64,000 nucleotides of DNA from 0-14-0-80-60-11 sp049322355 (GTDB lineage: Bacteria; Desulfobacterota; Desulfobaccia; Desulfobaccales; 0-14-0-80-60-11): assembly GCA_049322355.1 (NCBI GenBank), contig JBMORG010000001.1, positions 124,001-188,000 of the forward strand, in the 5' to 3' direction. Positions 21,182 to 29,845 of the stretch are shown one piece after another; the stretch's first letter is position 1, and every line of letters begins with the position of its first letter. Under the pieces are notes generated by a model. It was given only the letters and a program-made list of their open reading frames with translations. It was not told the origin of the DNA and searched no databases. The translations under genes and the position numbers were made by a program.

Positions 21182-21827
21182 AAGGAGAAAAGGCGAAGAG
21201 TGAGGAGAAATCATCTCGTTCCCAGGTTGTTTTGGGAACGCCCAAGTAAAATCTAGGGCGGGCACTGCTCGCCATTAGTGTAGTGTCTCACAAATATAAG
21301 GACATTAATTTTCCCCCTCCCCTGGTGGGAGGGGGTAGGGGGAGGGGGAAGTTCCAACGCCATTCCACCCCCACCCTAACCCTCCCCCATCAAGGGGGAG
21401 GGAACTCTAAGGCCATCTAATTGTGATACGGACCACTAGGAGGTTGCCTTTACCCTTGCTCTGAAAGTGTTTGGTGGCACAGGCGTCTCGCCTTTGCGGC
21501 GCAGGCTAAACGGTCATGGCCGATTTTGGCCACCCCCGAACGATGAAAATCTTCAGCGGGCGAGCCACCGGCTCGCCCCTGCAGTGGGACTTTCACGGTA
21601 AAGCCTGCGGCTGCCAAAACCTTTCATGGTTTTGGGTGTTCCTTGAACATTAGTGGCTCGTTCCCAAGTTCCGCTTTGGTACGCACAAATTCGGCCCAAG
21701 CTCTGCTATGGCACCTTAATTATTGAAATATTTGAGAGATGCAGTGCGCATCGCGCACCATCTTTGGCGGGCAATGCCTGCCCTACATTTTCTCAAAACA
21801 GAAAACGGAAAATAGAAAACCTTATCA
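21182..21827. repeat. 646-base repeat-rich region before argS
   Basis: No gene is supported. Elements seen are a CGTTCCCAGG/GGGAACG palindrome at about 21219 and an imperfect inverted repeat of CCCTCCCCC/GGGGGAGGG type at about 21312-21404. A CACAGGCGTCTCGCCT element is at 21478, and a segment at 21603-21660 nearly repeats 8020-8070. Relative to that copy, about 90 bases containing a GCGAGCCACCGGCTCGC palindrome are inserted (about 21511-21600). A GGCGGGCAATGCCTGCCC element is at about 21763. Confidence 0.65.
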
Positions 21828-23495
21828 ATGCGACTTAAAAAAACCTTACGTGACTTAATTACTGCTTCGGTTGAACAGGCCCGCGGCGCAGGCCAACTGG
21901 CCTTTGAGACCCTGCCCGCCTTTGAAGTGGAGGCCCCCAAACACGCCGACCATGGCGATCTGGCCACCAACCTGGCCCTGGTCCTGGCCAAGCAGGCCAA
22001 GATGCCGCCCCGGAAGGTGGCCGAGGTCATCATTCAAAACCTCGCCGCCCCGGAGAACATGCTCCAGAAAGTGGAGATCGCCGGGCCCGGCTTTATCAAC
22101 TTCTTCATCGCCGACACCTATTGGTACCGGGTGATTCCCGAAATTCACCAACTGGGACGGGCCTATGGTAACAGCGACCTGGGCACAGGGCGGAAGGTGC
22201 AGGTGGAGTTCGTCAGCGCCAACCCCACCGGCCCCCTGCACATCGGCCATGGCCGGGGTGCCGCCCTGGGGGATGCTCTGGCCAATCTGCTTACCGCCAC
22301 GGGTCACGGAGTGGTGCGGGAATACTATATCAACGATGTGGGCCTGCAAATTTTTAACCTGGGAAGGTCTCTCTATTTTCGCCTGTGCGAACTTAAAGGG
22401 GAGAAAATCGAACTGCCCCATGATTGCTACCAGGGCGACTACATGAAGGACCTGGCCCGGGACTACTTGGCCGAAGGGCGGACCATCCCCCCGGCGCCGC
22501 CCGGAAAAGACGATTTAATCACGCTGGGAAGGTACGCGGGGGACGTCATCCTGGCAGGCATTAAGCAGGACCTGGAGGACTTCGGCGTCGGGTTCGATAC
22601 CTGGTTCAGCGAAACCGAACTCTACGATCAGGGTCTGGTGGACCAAAGCTTTAGCCTGCTTCGGGAGCAAGGCTATCTTTACGAGGCCGAAGGGGCCCTC
22701 TGGTTCAAGGCCACCGCCTTCGGCGACGAAAAGGACCGGGTGGTGCGCCGCAGCAACGGGGCCACCACCTACTTTGCCTCGGATATCGCCTACCACCTGC
22801 ACAAATTCCGGCAAAGTTATGATCTGGTAGTGGATATTTGGGGGGCAGACCACCATGGCTATGTGCCCCGGCTCCAGGCCGCAGCCCAGGCGTTAGGATT
22901 TACCGGACGCCTCAAGGTCATCCTGGTGCAACTGGTGTCGCTCTTGCGCCAGGGGGAGCCCGTGGCCATGACTACCCGGGGTGGCACTTTTGTCACCCTG
23001 CGGGAGGTCATGGATGAAGTGGGGAAAGACGCGGCCCGCTTTATCTTTCTTTCCCGGCGGCCTGACGCCCACCTGGAGTTCGACCTGGAAGTGGCCAAGC
23101 AGCAGAGCAGCGAGAACCCGGTCTATTACGTGCAGTATGCCCACGCCCGGCTGGCCTCGGTCTTTCGCCAGGCCGCGGCCCAGGGCCTCGAAATGGCGGC
23201 CGTGGACCCCGCCCGGTTTGGCCTTTTGTCCCTGCCCGAGGAGCTGACCATTCTCAGGATGCTGGCCAATTATCCCGAACTGGTGGAAGGCGCGGCCCGC
23301 AATCTTGAGCCCCACCGCATCACTTATTTCTTGACGGAACTGGCTGCCCAATTGCATAGTTATTATTACAAACATCGCTTTATTTCTGAGGACGCCGGGT
23401 TGACCCAGGCCCGGCTTTGGCTGGTGAGCAGCGTGAAGACCGTATTGGCGCATGGTTTGGGGATTTTGGGGGTGGAGGCCCCTGAAACCATGTAG
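21828..23495 (+). CDS. argS: Arginyl-tRNA synthetase
   Basis: Class I aminoacyl-tRNA synthetase charging tRNA-Arg. The N-terminal additional domain (residues 1-110) is followed by SANPTGPLHIGHGRG with the HIGH motif. The KMSKS position carries the degenerate AMTTRGG form usual in ArgRS, and the C-terminal anticodon-binding helical domain ends in GILGVEAPETM. The length of 555 residues is normal. A SPOR-type gene begins 73 bases downstream. Confidence 0.97.
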   Translation: MRLKKTLRDLITASVEQARGAGQLAFETLPAFEVEAPKHADHGDLATNLALVLAKQAKMPPRKVAEVIIQNLAAPENMLQKVEIAGPGFINFFIADTYWYRVIPEIHQLGRAYGNSDLGTGRKVQVEFVSANPTGPLHIGHGRGAALGDALANLLTATGHGVVREYYINDVGLQIFNLGRSLYFRLCELKGEKIELPHDCYQGDYMKDLARDYLAEGRTIPPAPPGKDDLITLGRYAGDVILAGIKQDLEDFGVGFDTWFSETELYDQGLVDQSFSLLREQGYLYEAEGALWFKATAFGDEKDRVVRRSNGATTYFASDIAYHLHKFRQSYDLVVDIWGADHHGYVPRLQAAAQALGFTGRLKVILVQLVSLLRQGEPVAMTTRGGTFVTLREVMDEVGKDAARFIFLSRRPDAHLEFDLEVAKQQSSENPVYYVQYAHARLASVFRQAAAQGLEMAAVDPARFGLLSLPEELTILRMLANYPELVEGAARNLEPHRITYFLTELAAQLHSYYYKHRFISEDAGLTQARLWLVSSVKTVLAHGLGILGVEAPETM

Positions 23496-23568
23496 AGCGG
23501 TGGGAGGATGTTTGGGCCGACAATTGCGCTTACCGGGTTTCAAGGAGAAACAACTCACAGGAGGTGAA

Positions 23569-24432
23569 GTGGAGAAAGGCCGGGGGAAAAAGAGCAAAAG
23601 GGCAGGGTGGCATTTGACCCTGGGGCTTAAGGAGGCCATCTTTGCCGGAATCGGCGTGGTGGGATTGATGATGATGAGTTTCGCCCTGGGCGCGCTCGCG
23701 GGCCGGGGAGACATCTACCGGGCGGCTTCCTCCTGGGGGCTGATGTCCCCGGAGGCACCTAAAGTGGCCCAGTGGACGCCGGCCAACGGGGTTACCGGCG
23801 GGCCCCCGGCCACTGCTCCGGCGGCTCCCGGGGGGCCGGAAGGGGTTCCCGGGTCTTTACCGCCAGCGGCAGTGGCGTCTGGGTCCACTCCTGCCGTTGT
23901 CCCCTCAGCTCAAACTCCAACAATCGCTCCGGGGCCTGTTACGGTGGCAGCCAAGCCGGAGCCTCCAGCTCCGGTCACCGGGTCCATTGCTCCTCTGGCC
24001 CCACCTATAGCTCCGGTAACCGCCAAGAAAAAGGATAAAACCGCCGCCGGGCCCAAAGACCCAAAGGCCCGGGAAGAAGAACTGCGGAAAGTGCGACAGG
24101 AAGTGGTCAAGAAGCTCAAGTTCCAGAACAGCTTCGACACGGCCCCCAAGCCCAAGCACTCCAAGCCGAAAGAATCTGAAAAAGCCCAAGCCAAGGCCAA
24201 ATCTCAACCCTCGCAGATTCGGGTAGCAGAATATCGGACCAGCAAAGAGGCTCAGGCTAAAATGGCCGAGTTGCAGAAAAAGGGGGTAAAAGCGACTCTT
24301 AAAAAGAGCAAGGACTCCAAAGGGACCCTGTATATTGTTTGCAAACCGGGGAGCCCTACTCCGGCCGACTCTGAAAAGCTGGTCAAAAAACCGGAAAAAA
24401 GCCCCAGCGCCGCTAAAAAGCCGGCGGAATAA
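23569..24432 (+). CDS. Membrane-anchored SPOR-like protein
   Basis: A 287-residue protein with a short basic N-terminus, one membrane segment (EAIFAGIGVVGLMMMSFALG, residues about 23-45), a long Pro/Ala/Thr/Val-rich linker, a Lys/Glu-rich section and a C-terminal domain (RVAEYRTSKEAQAKMAELQKK...) resembling a SPOR peptidoglycan-binding domain. It probably sits in the inner membrane with its tail in the periplasm. The start is a GTG at 23569 just after AGGAGG. The earlier open frame overlaps argS and is not used. Confidence 0.75.
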   Translation: MEKGRGKKSKRAGWHLTLGLKEAIFAGIGVVGLMMMSFALGALAGRGDIYRAASSWGLMSPEAPKVAQWTPANGVTGGPPATAPAAPGGPEGVPGSLPPAAVASGSTPAVVPSAQTPTIAPGPVTVAAKPEPPAPVTGSIAPLAPPIAPVTAKKKDKTAAGPKDPKAREEELRKVRQEVVKKLKFQNSFDTAPKPKHSKPKESEKAQAKAKSQPSQIRVAEYRTSKEAQAKMAELQKKGVKATLKKSKDSKGTLYIVCKPGSPTPADSEKLVKKPEKSPSAAKKPAE

Positions 24433-24579
24433 GGCAGTTATTGGTCAGATAGCGAATCGTTGGAGTCTTTAAATTATCCCGCATCTCCCGGCACCCCTTT
24501 TTTCTTCTGAGTTAAGGGGGCCGTCAATTCCTTTCCGGCTCCTTGGCCTAGCGCTCCTCCTTGGTTACAATGATTCCAT

Positions 24580-25659
24580 ATGCGTATTATCGGCCACTTG
24601 GACATGGACGCCTTTTTTGCGGCCATTGAAGAGCGGGACCATCCAGACCTCAAGGGGCGGCCCCTGGTGGTGGGGGCCGATCCTGCGGGGGGCAAGGGCC
24701 GGGGGGTGGTGTCCACCGCCAACTACCCGGCCCGAGTTTACGGCATTCATTCGGCCATGCCCATATCCAAGGCCTGGCAGTTGGCCGAAGCCGCCAGGCG
24801 CCGGGGCCAGCCCGCCACGGTTTTTACCCGGGGAAATTACTCGAAATATCGGGAGGTTTCCGACCGGATCATGGCGATTTTAGGCAGCTATGTGCCAGTG
24901 GTGGAGGAGGCCGGCATAGATGAAGCCTATGTTGACCTGAGCTTTGCCGGATCATATGAGCGGGCCACAGAATTTGCCCGGCAGATCAAAGCGGAAATCC
25001 TGGCAAAAGAAAAGCTCACTGCGTCAGTGGGTATCGGTCCCAACAAGCTGATTGCCAAGATCGCCTCGGACTTCCGGAAGCCCGACGGTCTGACGGTGGT
25101 TACACAGGCGGAGGCGGAAGATTTCCTGGCGCCCATGGCGGTGCGCAAAATCCCCGGCATCGGCCCCAAGACGGAAAAGTACCTGGCCCGCTTGGGCATT
25201 AAGACCGTCCAGGATTTAAAGAGGTTTTCCCCGGAAGAATTGGAGGAGCGGTTCGGCAAGTGGGGGCCGGAGCTGTACGAGCGGATTCGGGGCCGCCACG
25301 ACAGCCCCCTCGTAACGGAATGGGAGCCCAAGTCTGTGGGGGAGCAGGAAACTTTTGCCAAAGATACCCGAAACCTGGAGTTCATCTTCCAGCGCCTCTG
25401 GGCCCTGTGCCGGGAGGTGCACCGGCGCTTTACCGCTGAAGGTTTTCATAATTTTCGCACCGTGGTGGTGACGGTGCGCTTCGCGGATTTCGATACCCGC
25501 AGCCGCTCGCACACTCTGGCGCAGCCCACGACAGCGCTGCGCACCCTGACCTTTGAAGCCATGAAACTGCTCATGCCCTTCCTGGACCGGCGGGAGAATC
25601 CCAAACATAAATTGATTCGCTTGATCGGGGTAAGGATGGAGAAGCTGGGGAAAAAGTGA
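24580..25659 (+). CDS. dinB: DNA polymerase IV (Y family)
   Basis: Translesion DNA polymerase without proofreading. The metal-binding acids are D8 and D10 in HLDMDAFFA, with D114/E115 in GIDEAYVDLS. The helix-hairpin-helix region VRKIPGIGPKTEKYL is followed by the little-finger domain (residues about 240-350). There is no clear C-terminal clamp-binding QxxLF motif; the protein ends MEKLGKK. The length of 359 residues is standard. It stands alone with a gap of nearly 150 bases upstream. Confidence 0.95.
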   Translation: MRIIGHLDMDAFFAAIEERDHPDLKGRPLVVGADPAGGKGRGVVSTANYPARVYGIHSAMPISKAWQLAEAARRRGQPATVFTRGNYSKYREVSDRIMAILGSYVPVVEEAGIDEAYVDLSFAGSYERATEFARQIKAEILAKEKLTASVGIGPNKLIAKIASDFRKPDGLTVVTQAEAEDFLAPMAVRKIPGIGPKTEKYLARLGIKTVQDLKRFSPEELEERFGKWGPELYERIRGRHDSPLVTEWEPKSVGEQETFAKDTRNLEFIFQRLWALCREVHRRFTAEGFHNFRTVVVTVRFADFDTRSRSHTLAQPTTALRTLTFEAMKLLMPFLDRRENPKHKLIRLIGVRMEKLGKK

Positions 25660-25746
25660 GAAACGAGAAAGATTTTGAAGGAAGGCCAAGGACAACTGAT
25701 CCATGACATCCCCTAAGCCCCCCTCCAAACCCGCATAAGTTATGAA

Positions 25747-25890
25747 GGGGGGGCATCTGCCCGCCAAAGCTGGTGGGTACGCACTCTTAGGCTGAGGCCA
25801 GCCTCGGGGAAGGGGGCCAGGGCTTTTCCCAGGCCAGCAGCTTGTGCCACTAGGGAGTGGTTAACTAAGGGCAGACACCCAGTTCCCCCA
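25747..25890 (+). ncRNA. Candidate structured RNA, 6S-like (ssrS)
   Basis: A 144-base segment without a coding frame can fold as a closing stem (TCTGCCC near 25756 with GGGCAGA near 25869, extended by G-rich and C-rich ends). Next come an open central region, a long irregular hairpin (GCTGAGGCCAGCC paired with GGCCAGCAGC, apical GGGGAA/TTTTCCC), and a small hairpin CCACTAGGGAGTGG on the 3' side of the bubble. That layout is the 6S RNA architecture. A strong terminator follows directly. The SRP RNA core (GGTCAGG, GGAAGCAGCC) and tmRNA ends are absent. The fold was judged by eye only. Confidence 0.45.
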
Positions 25891-25900
25891 CCGCAAACCA

Positions 25901-25931
25901 GGAGGGCCATTTAATGGCCCTCCTTATTTTT
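25901..25931 (+). terminator. Rho-independent terminator after the candidate RNA
   Basis: A perfect 10-bp stem, GGAGGGCCAT with ATGGCCCTCC around a TTA loop, is followed by TTATTTTT. It ends the candidate RNA transcript at 25747-25890. The following 340 bases to 26272 are AT-rich, and I see no gene in them. Confidence 0.8.
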
Positions 25932-26272
25932 GCTGCAGGCGGTAATTTTCCACAAAATCAATCTTCTGCATGGCTTGCTTTGTATTATTTATAATAAATA
26001 AATTTGTAATAAATAATTGACATTTAATCATATGGCCTTATATAAAAAATAAGGTTCAAGTGCTTTCTCTGCGATTTTAAAAATTGCCACATTCCTGATT
26101 CAAGCCCCTCTTAGCTGACGCGCCACAAGCTCGATAAATCTTAATGTGGAGGAAATACCCACAGAACCCAAATTCACCGAACGGAAGTGAAATACCCTTA
26201 ACTTTTTGAGTATTTGTTCGGAAGAAGGCAGGTTCATTTCTGCAAATGAAAACTATTGTTGGAGGCCGCACC

Positions 26273-26755
26273 ATGAATTTTCGACAGATAGTGTTCATCG
26301 TATGTTTACTCGTAAGCTTAGCCGGGACCAGCTATTCACAAACTCCACAGCCCCCGCCGGTATCGAAAGGGGACATCATTAAGGCTTTGGGGACATTGAA
26401 GCTGGAAGATCTCAGGAAAGCCGTTCCAACCGGTGTGATAAATCTCATCAAGCCGGAGTCCGGCTCTCATTTGGACAAAACAGGGGCGGTAACCCGCTTT
26501 ACCGAACCAGGCGGCCATGTGGCCTATTACTTCAACCGCGCCGGCATCCTGGTGAGCGCTATGACAACTGCCAAGCGCCCCATTCCCAAAGAAAAGTTAC
26601 TAAGAGAAATTAAGGGATTGAATTTTAAAAAGTATCCTCCCAACAATCTATCCGCCGCATTTGTCCGTCGGTCACCTCATGTGGTGCAAGGCTTTTACCT
26701 GGACAAAGCAGAAAAAAATGTAGTCATCACTACGTACGACTTTCTCCCCCGCTGA
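26273..26755 (+). CDS. Secreted hypothetical protein
   Basis: A 160-residue protein with a signal peptide (FRQIVFIVCLLVSLAGTSYS) followed by a proline-rich start (QTPQPPPVSKGD). The mature part reads LGTLKLEDLRKAVPTGVINLIKP and later GHVAYYFNRAG. I do not recognise the family. Lipobox residues are absent, so it is likely periplasmic or exported. The ATG at 26273 has GGAGG seven bases upstream, so the nine codons before it are excluded. It precedes the repeat protein at 27003 by about 250 bases and may belong with it. Confidence 0.65.
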   Translation: MNFRQIVFIVCLLVSLAGTSYSQTPQPPPVSKGDIIKALGTLKLEDLRKAVPTGVINLIKPESGSHLDKTGAVTRFTEPGGHVAYYFNRAGILVSAMTTAKRPIPKEKLLREIKGLNFKKYPPNNLSAAFVRRSPHVVQGFYLDKAEKNVVITTYDFLPR

Positions 26756-27002
26756 ATCTCCCCCAACAGAAACGGGGGTTTGCATCAAGCTTTGAGGGGC
26801 AAGCCCACTCTTGCAGTAGGGATGGAGCAGTACCCGGGCAAACATGCCTGGCCGTAAATAACTTTCCCCAGTTTTTTGAGGGAACAGGAAAGGGGGTGCA
26901 TTACGCGTAAAAACAATCAAAACCCACAAAGATTATGGAGGTGAGCGGCCCTGTATTAGCGGACACTAACCAGAATGAGGTTCCAAGGAGGAGGAACGTA
27001 AC

Positions 27003-27812
27003 ATGAAAACTTTCTTCGCAGCTTTATTGGTAATGGCATGGCTGGCAGCCTTTGCTCTGCCGGGGTTGGCACAGTCGACAATTCCCCCCGAGGATTGCGA
27101 TTTGAGCTTCGATGTGAATGCGCTAAAAAACAAGAATATCGAAATCAACAAAACAGTGAATAAGGATTTCGACTTTTCGTTCGACATTACTGTGGAAGTT
27201 GTGGGTTTTCCTGTATGGGCCGAGGTCGAAGCCTTCAAATGCGACCATAACACCGAAAATCAGGTTGCCGTCTCGGGAATTGTTCCGACGAATAACATCA
27301 ACAATTCCTTTGTTAGCTTCCTCGGGGTCGCCCAAGTCAATCAGACCGCCGGCTTCCTGAACAACCAGGGCAACGTGCTGGCCGCCGGCTTTACCGGCCA
27401 GTTAGGCTTTCCCCTTTCAATGGTGGAAGCCGCGGTGGAAAAAGCCAATGTTGACAACGTCCTATCGATAGCAGGTTCCGTGTTTGCGGACAATATTGTT
27501 TCGTCCTTCAACAGCTTCACAGGCCTGGCGCAAGTGAATCAAGCCTCAGGCATCCTGAACAACCAGGATAACGTCTTAGCCCTGGCGACGAACCTCCAAA
27601 CCGGGGGAGATGTGCAGCGCCCGATGGTGGCAGAAAATGACACCTTTCTCAGCATGGCGAACACTGGCAATGTAGTCATGGTAGCCAATACCGTCACTAC
27701 CGCCACCATCCGAAATTCTTTTAACAGCTATACCGGCTTTTCCCAAGTCAACCAGGCTTCCGGCAGTCAGAACAATCAAGCCAACATAACATCGATTAGC
27801 CTGGCTCGCTAG
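27003..27812 (+). CDS. Secreted repeat protein, Fap-like functional amyloid candidate
   Basis: A 269-residue protein with a signal peptide (cleavage near GLAQST) and three clear repeats at residues about 97-124, 163-190 and 234-261. Each has the form SFxSFxGxAQVNQxxGxxNNQxN. The Ser-Phe-Asn start, the Gln/Asn-rich core and the GxxNNQxN end resemble the amyloid repeats of Pseudomonas FapC and FapB. The linkers between repeats are rich in Ala, Val and Asn. A strong ribosome binding site (AAGGAGGAGG) precedes the ATG and a terminator follows, so it is a single-gene unit and may be highly expressed. No fapA-F export genes are in the window. Confidence 0.65.
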   Translation: MKTFFAALLVMAWLAAFALPGLAQSTIPPEDCDLSFDVNALKNKNIEINKTVNKDFDFSFDITVEVVGFPVWAEVEAFKCDHNTENQVAVSGIVPTNNINNSFVSFLGVAQVNQTAGFLNNQGNVLAAGFTGQLGFPLSMVEAAVEKANVDNVLSIAGSVFADNIVSSFNSFTGLAQVNQASGILNNQDNVLALATNLQTGGDVQRPMVAENDTFLSMANTGNVVMVANTVTTATIRNSFNSYTGFSQVNQASGSQNNQANITSISLAR

Positions 27813-27835
27813 CCCACAGGCTAGAAGTTATGGAG

Positions 27836-27865
27836 GGAGGGGTCCCAAGTGGCCCCTCCTTTTTT
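27836..27865 (+). terminator. Terminator of the repeat-protein gene
   Basis: A GGAGGGG/CCCCTCC stem is followed by six T, starting 24 bases after the stop of the secreted repeat protein. Confidence 0.8.
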
Positions 27866-28321
27866 CGATTGTCATGTCCGGTTCCTCAAGCTCCAGCCTG
27901 GGGGCACTCGCCCAAGCTATCTTAAATGAAACGCACTTGCCCATATATTTGTTGGGGAAACCTGAGGAGGATAGGGTGCCGAAAGGGTAGAGCGGTGTTG
28001 CTTAAAAGAATAATTAAGGTGCCCAAGCAGAGCTTGGCCCAATAATTGCGTTCCCAAGTGCAACTTGGGAACGAGAGAAAGAGCTTGGGCCAAAATTAGC
28101 GTTCCCAAGCCAGAGCTTGGGAACGAAGGGAAAACTCGAGGTGGCGGGCGGGGACGCCCGCCCCACCAAGGGTTCGCAGCCAGACAAAAAACCATGCAGG
28201 AGCTTAGGAACGAGAAAAAAGGGCGACCCAGCGGGTCGCCCCTACTTTTGGAGGCTGGGGGTGTGGGGCGGGGCAGGGGTCCCCACGCGAGACGTCTGCG
28301 CAGTTAGCCCCTTGCCTTTCC
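27866..28321. repeat. Repeat-rich intergenic region
   Basis: No gene is supported. It contains several CGTTCCCAAG/CTTGGGAACG palindromes with AGAGCTTGG cores (about 28020-28130), a GGCGGGCGGGGACGCCCGCC palindrome (about 28142), and a GGGCGACCCAGCGGGTCGCCC-like hairpin (28223-28243). Open frames crossing it are made of these repeats. Confidence 0.6.
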
Positions 28322-28356
28322 CCAAAAAACCAAAGGGTGCGCCAGGCGCACCCTTT
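28322..28356 (-). terminator. Terminator of nfnA-nfnB
   Basis: Read on the minus strand, AAAGGGTGCGCC pairs with GGCGCACCCTTT, followed by GGTTTTTT. It lies 27 bases beyond the nfnB stop. Confidence 0.78.
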
Positions 28357-28382
28357 AGCGGCATACTTTTAGTGGTTGTTTT

Positions 28383-29801
28383 TTACCAGCCGTAGGTCAG
28401 GAAGTCGTGGATGGAGTTTGAGGCAATGCGTCCCGCGCCCATGGCCAAAATGACGGTGGCGGAGCCGGTAACGATGTCGCCGCCGGCCCAGACTCTCGGT
28501 TTCATGGTTTTGCCGGTCTTGGGGTCGGCCACGATGTAGCCCCATTTATTCAGGGCCAGGCCCGGGGTGCTCTTGGTGAGCAGGGGGTTGGAGCCGGAGC
28601 CGATGGAGATGACCGCGGTGTCGATTTCCACCACGAATTCTGAGCCCGGGATTGGCACCGGACGCCGCCGCCCGGAAGCGTCGGGTTCACCCAATTCCTG
28701 GCGCAGGCACTCCACTCCGGTTAAACGCCCGGTGGTATCGTCGCCCAGGAAGCGCACCGGGTTGGTGAGCAGCAGGAACTCGACGCCCTCTTCCTCGGCG
28801 TGGTGGACTTCCGCTGTCCGAGCGGGCAGCTCGTCATGGGAGCGCCGGTAGATGATGTAGGAATGTTCGGCCCCCAGCCGCAGGGCGGTGCGGGCCCCGT
28901 CCATGGCCACGTTGCCGCCGCCGAAGGTGGCTACGTTTTTGCCCCGGACGATAGGGGTGTCATAGTTGGGGAAGTCGTAGGCCTTCATGAGGTTGGAGCG
29001 GGTGAGATACTCGTTGGCGGAGTAGACCCCGATGTAGTGCTCGCCGGGAATTTTCAAGAATACCGGCAGGCCGGCGCCCACACCCAGAAAGACGGCGTCG
29101 AAACGTTCCAGCAATTCATCCACGGTCTCTGAGCGGCCGATGACCGAGTTGACCTCGATCTTGACTCCCAGTTGTTCCAGGAAATTGCACTCCTGGAAGA
29201 CAATGGCCTTGGGCAGACGGAATTCCGGGATGCCGTAAAGCAGCACCCCGCCGGGACCGTGCAGGGCCTCAAAGATGGTGACGTCATGGCCCTTGAGGAT
29301 CAAGTCGCCGGCCACGGTCAGGCCTGCGGGGCCTGCGCCTACTACCGCCACCTTCTTGCCGGTGGGGTCGGCCTTGGGAGGCAAAATCTGCCTGCCGTGC
29401 TCCCGCTGGTAGTCGGCCGCGAAGCGCTCCAGGTTGCCGATGGCCACCGGCTCGTCCTTCTTGCCGACGATGCACATGCCTTCGCACTGTACTTCCTGGG
29501 GGCAGACCCGGCCGCACACCGCGGGCAGGGAGTTTTTCTCCCAGAGCTTACGGATGGCGCCTTCAAAATCGCCTTCCTTAATTTTCAGGATAAACTGGGG
29601 TATGTCGATTTCCACGGGGCAGCCCTGTTTGCAGCGGGGGTCTTTGCATTGAATGCAGCGCTCCGCTTCTTTCATGGCCAATTCCGGAGTGTAGCCGTAA
29701 GGCACTTCCTCGAAATTGCGGGCCCTGACCTTGGGTTCCTGCTCCGGCATTTTTTGCCGGGGAATTTTTTCTTTTTTGGGAGCCTTTACTTCCTCAGTCA
29801 T
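28383..29801 (-). CDS. nfnB: NfnB, large subunit of NADH-dependent ferredoxin:NADP+ oxidoreductase
   Basis: Large subunit of the electron-bifurcating NfnAB transhydrogenase, homologous to the glutamate synthase small chain. The N-terminal Fe-S domain has CIQCKDPRCKQGCP and CGRVCPQEVQCEGMC. The FAD site is VVGAGPAGLTVAGDL, the NADPH site FGGGNVAMDGARTAL, and GGDIVTGSATVILAMGAGR closes the fold. The 472-residue length is usual. The ATG at 29801 follows AAGGAG, and the longer frame overlaps nfnA without a ribosome site. A plain GltD is excluded by the adjacent nfnA and the absence of a gltB gene. Confidence 0.92.
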   Translation of the reverse strand: MTEEVKAPKKEKIPRQKMPEQEPKVRARNFEEVPYGYTPELAMKEAERCIQCKDPRCKQGCPVEIDIPQFILKIKEGDFEGAIRKLWEKNSLPAVCGRVCPQEVQCEGMCIVGKKDEPVAIGNLERFAADYQREHGRQILPPKADPTGKKVAVVGAGPAGLTVAGDLILKGHDVTIFEALHGPGGVLLYGIPEFRLPKAIVFQECNFLEQLGVKIEVNSVIGRSETVDELLERFDAVFLGVGAGLPVFLKIPGEHYIGVYSANEYLTRSNLMKAYDFPNYDTPIVRGKNVATFGGGNVAMDGARTALRLGAEHSYIIYRRSHDELPARTAEVHHAEEEGVEFLLLTNPVRFLGDDTTGRLTGVECLRQELGEPDASGRRRPVPIPGSEFVVEIDTAVISIGSGSNPLLTKSTPGLALNKWGYIVADPKTGKTMKPRVWAGGDIVTGSATVILAMGAGRIASNSIHDFLTYGW

Positions 29802-29845
29802 TATCTTTCTCCTTCTTGACTTATGGTCTCGGCAAAAATTGTTTT

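Noticed and set aside
25747..25890. SRP RNA, tmRNA or RNase P RNA
   Set aside because: The core SRP motifs, the tmRNA tRNA-like ends and tag frame, and the RNase P conserved blocks were not found.
28065..28395. Two open frames of 80-92 codons in the gap before nfnB
   Set aside because: They are built from CGTTCCCAAG and GGCGGGC palindromes and have low-complexity translations.
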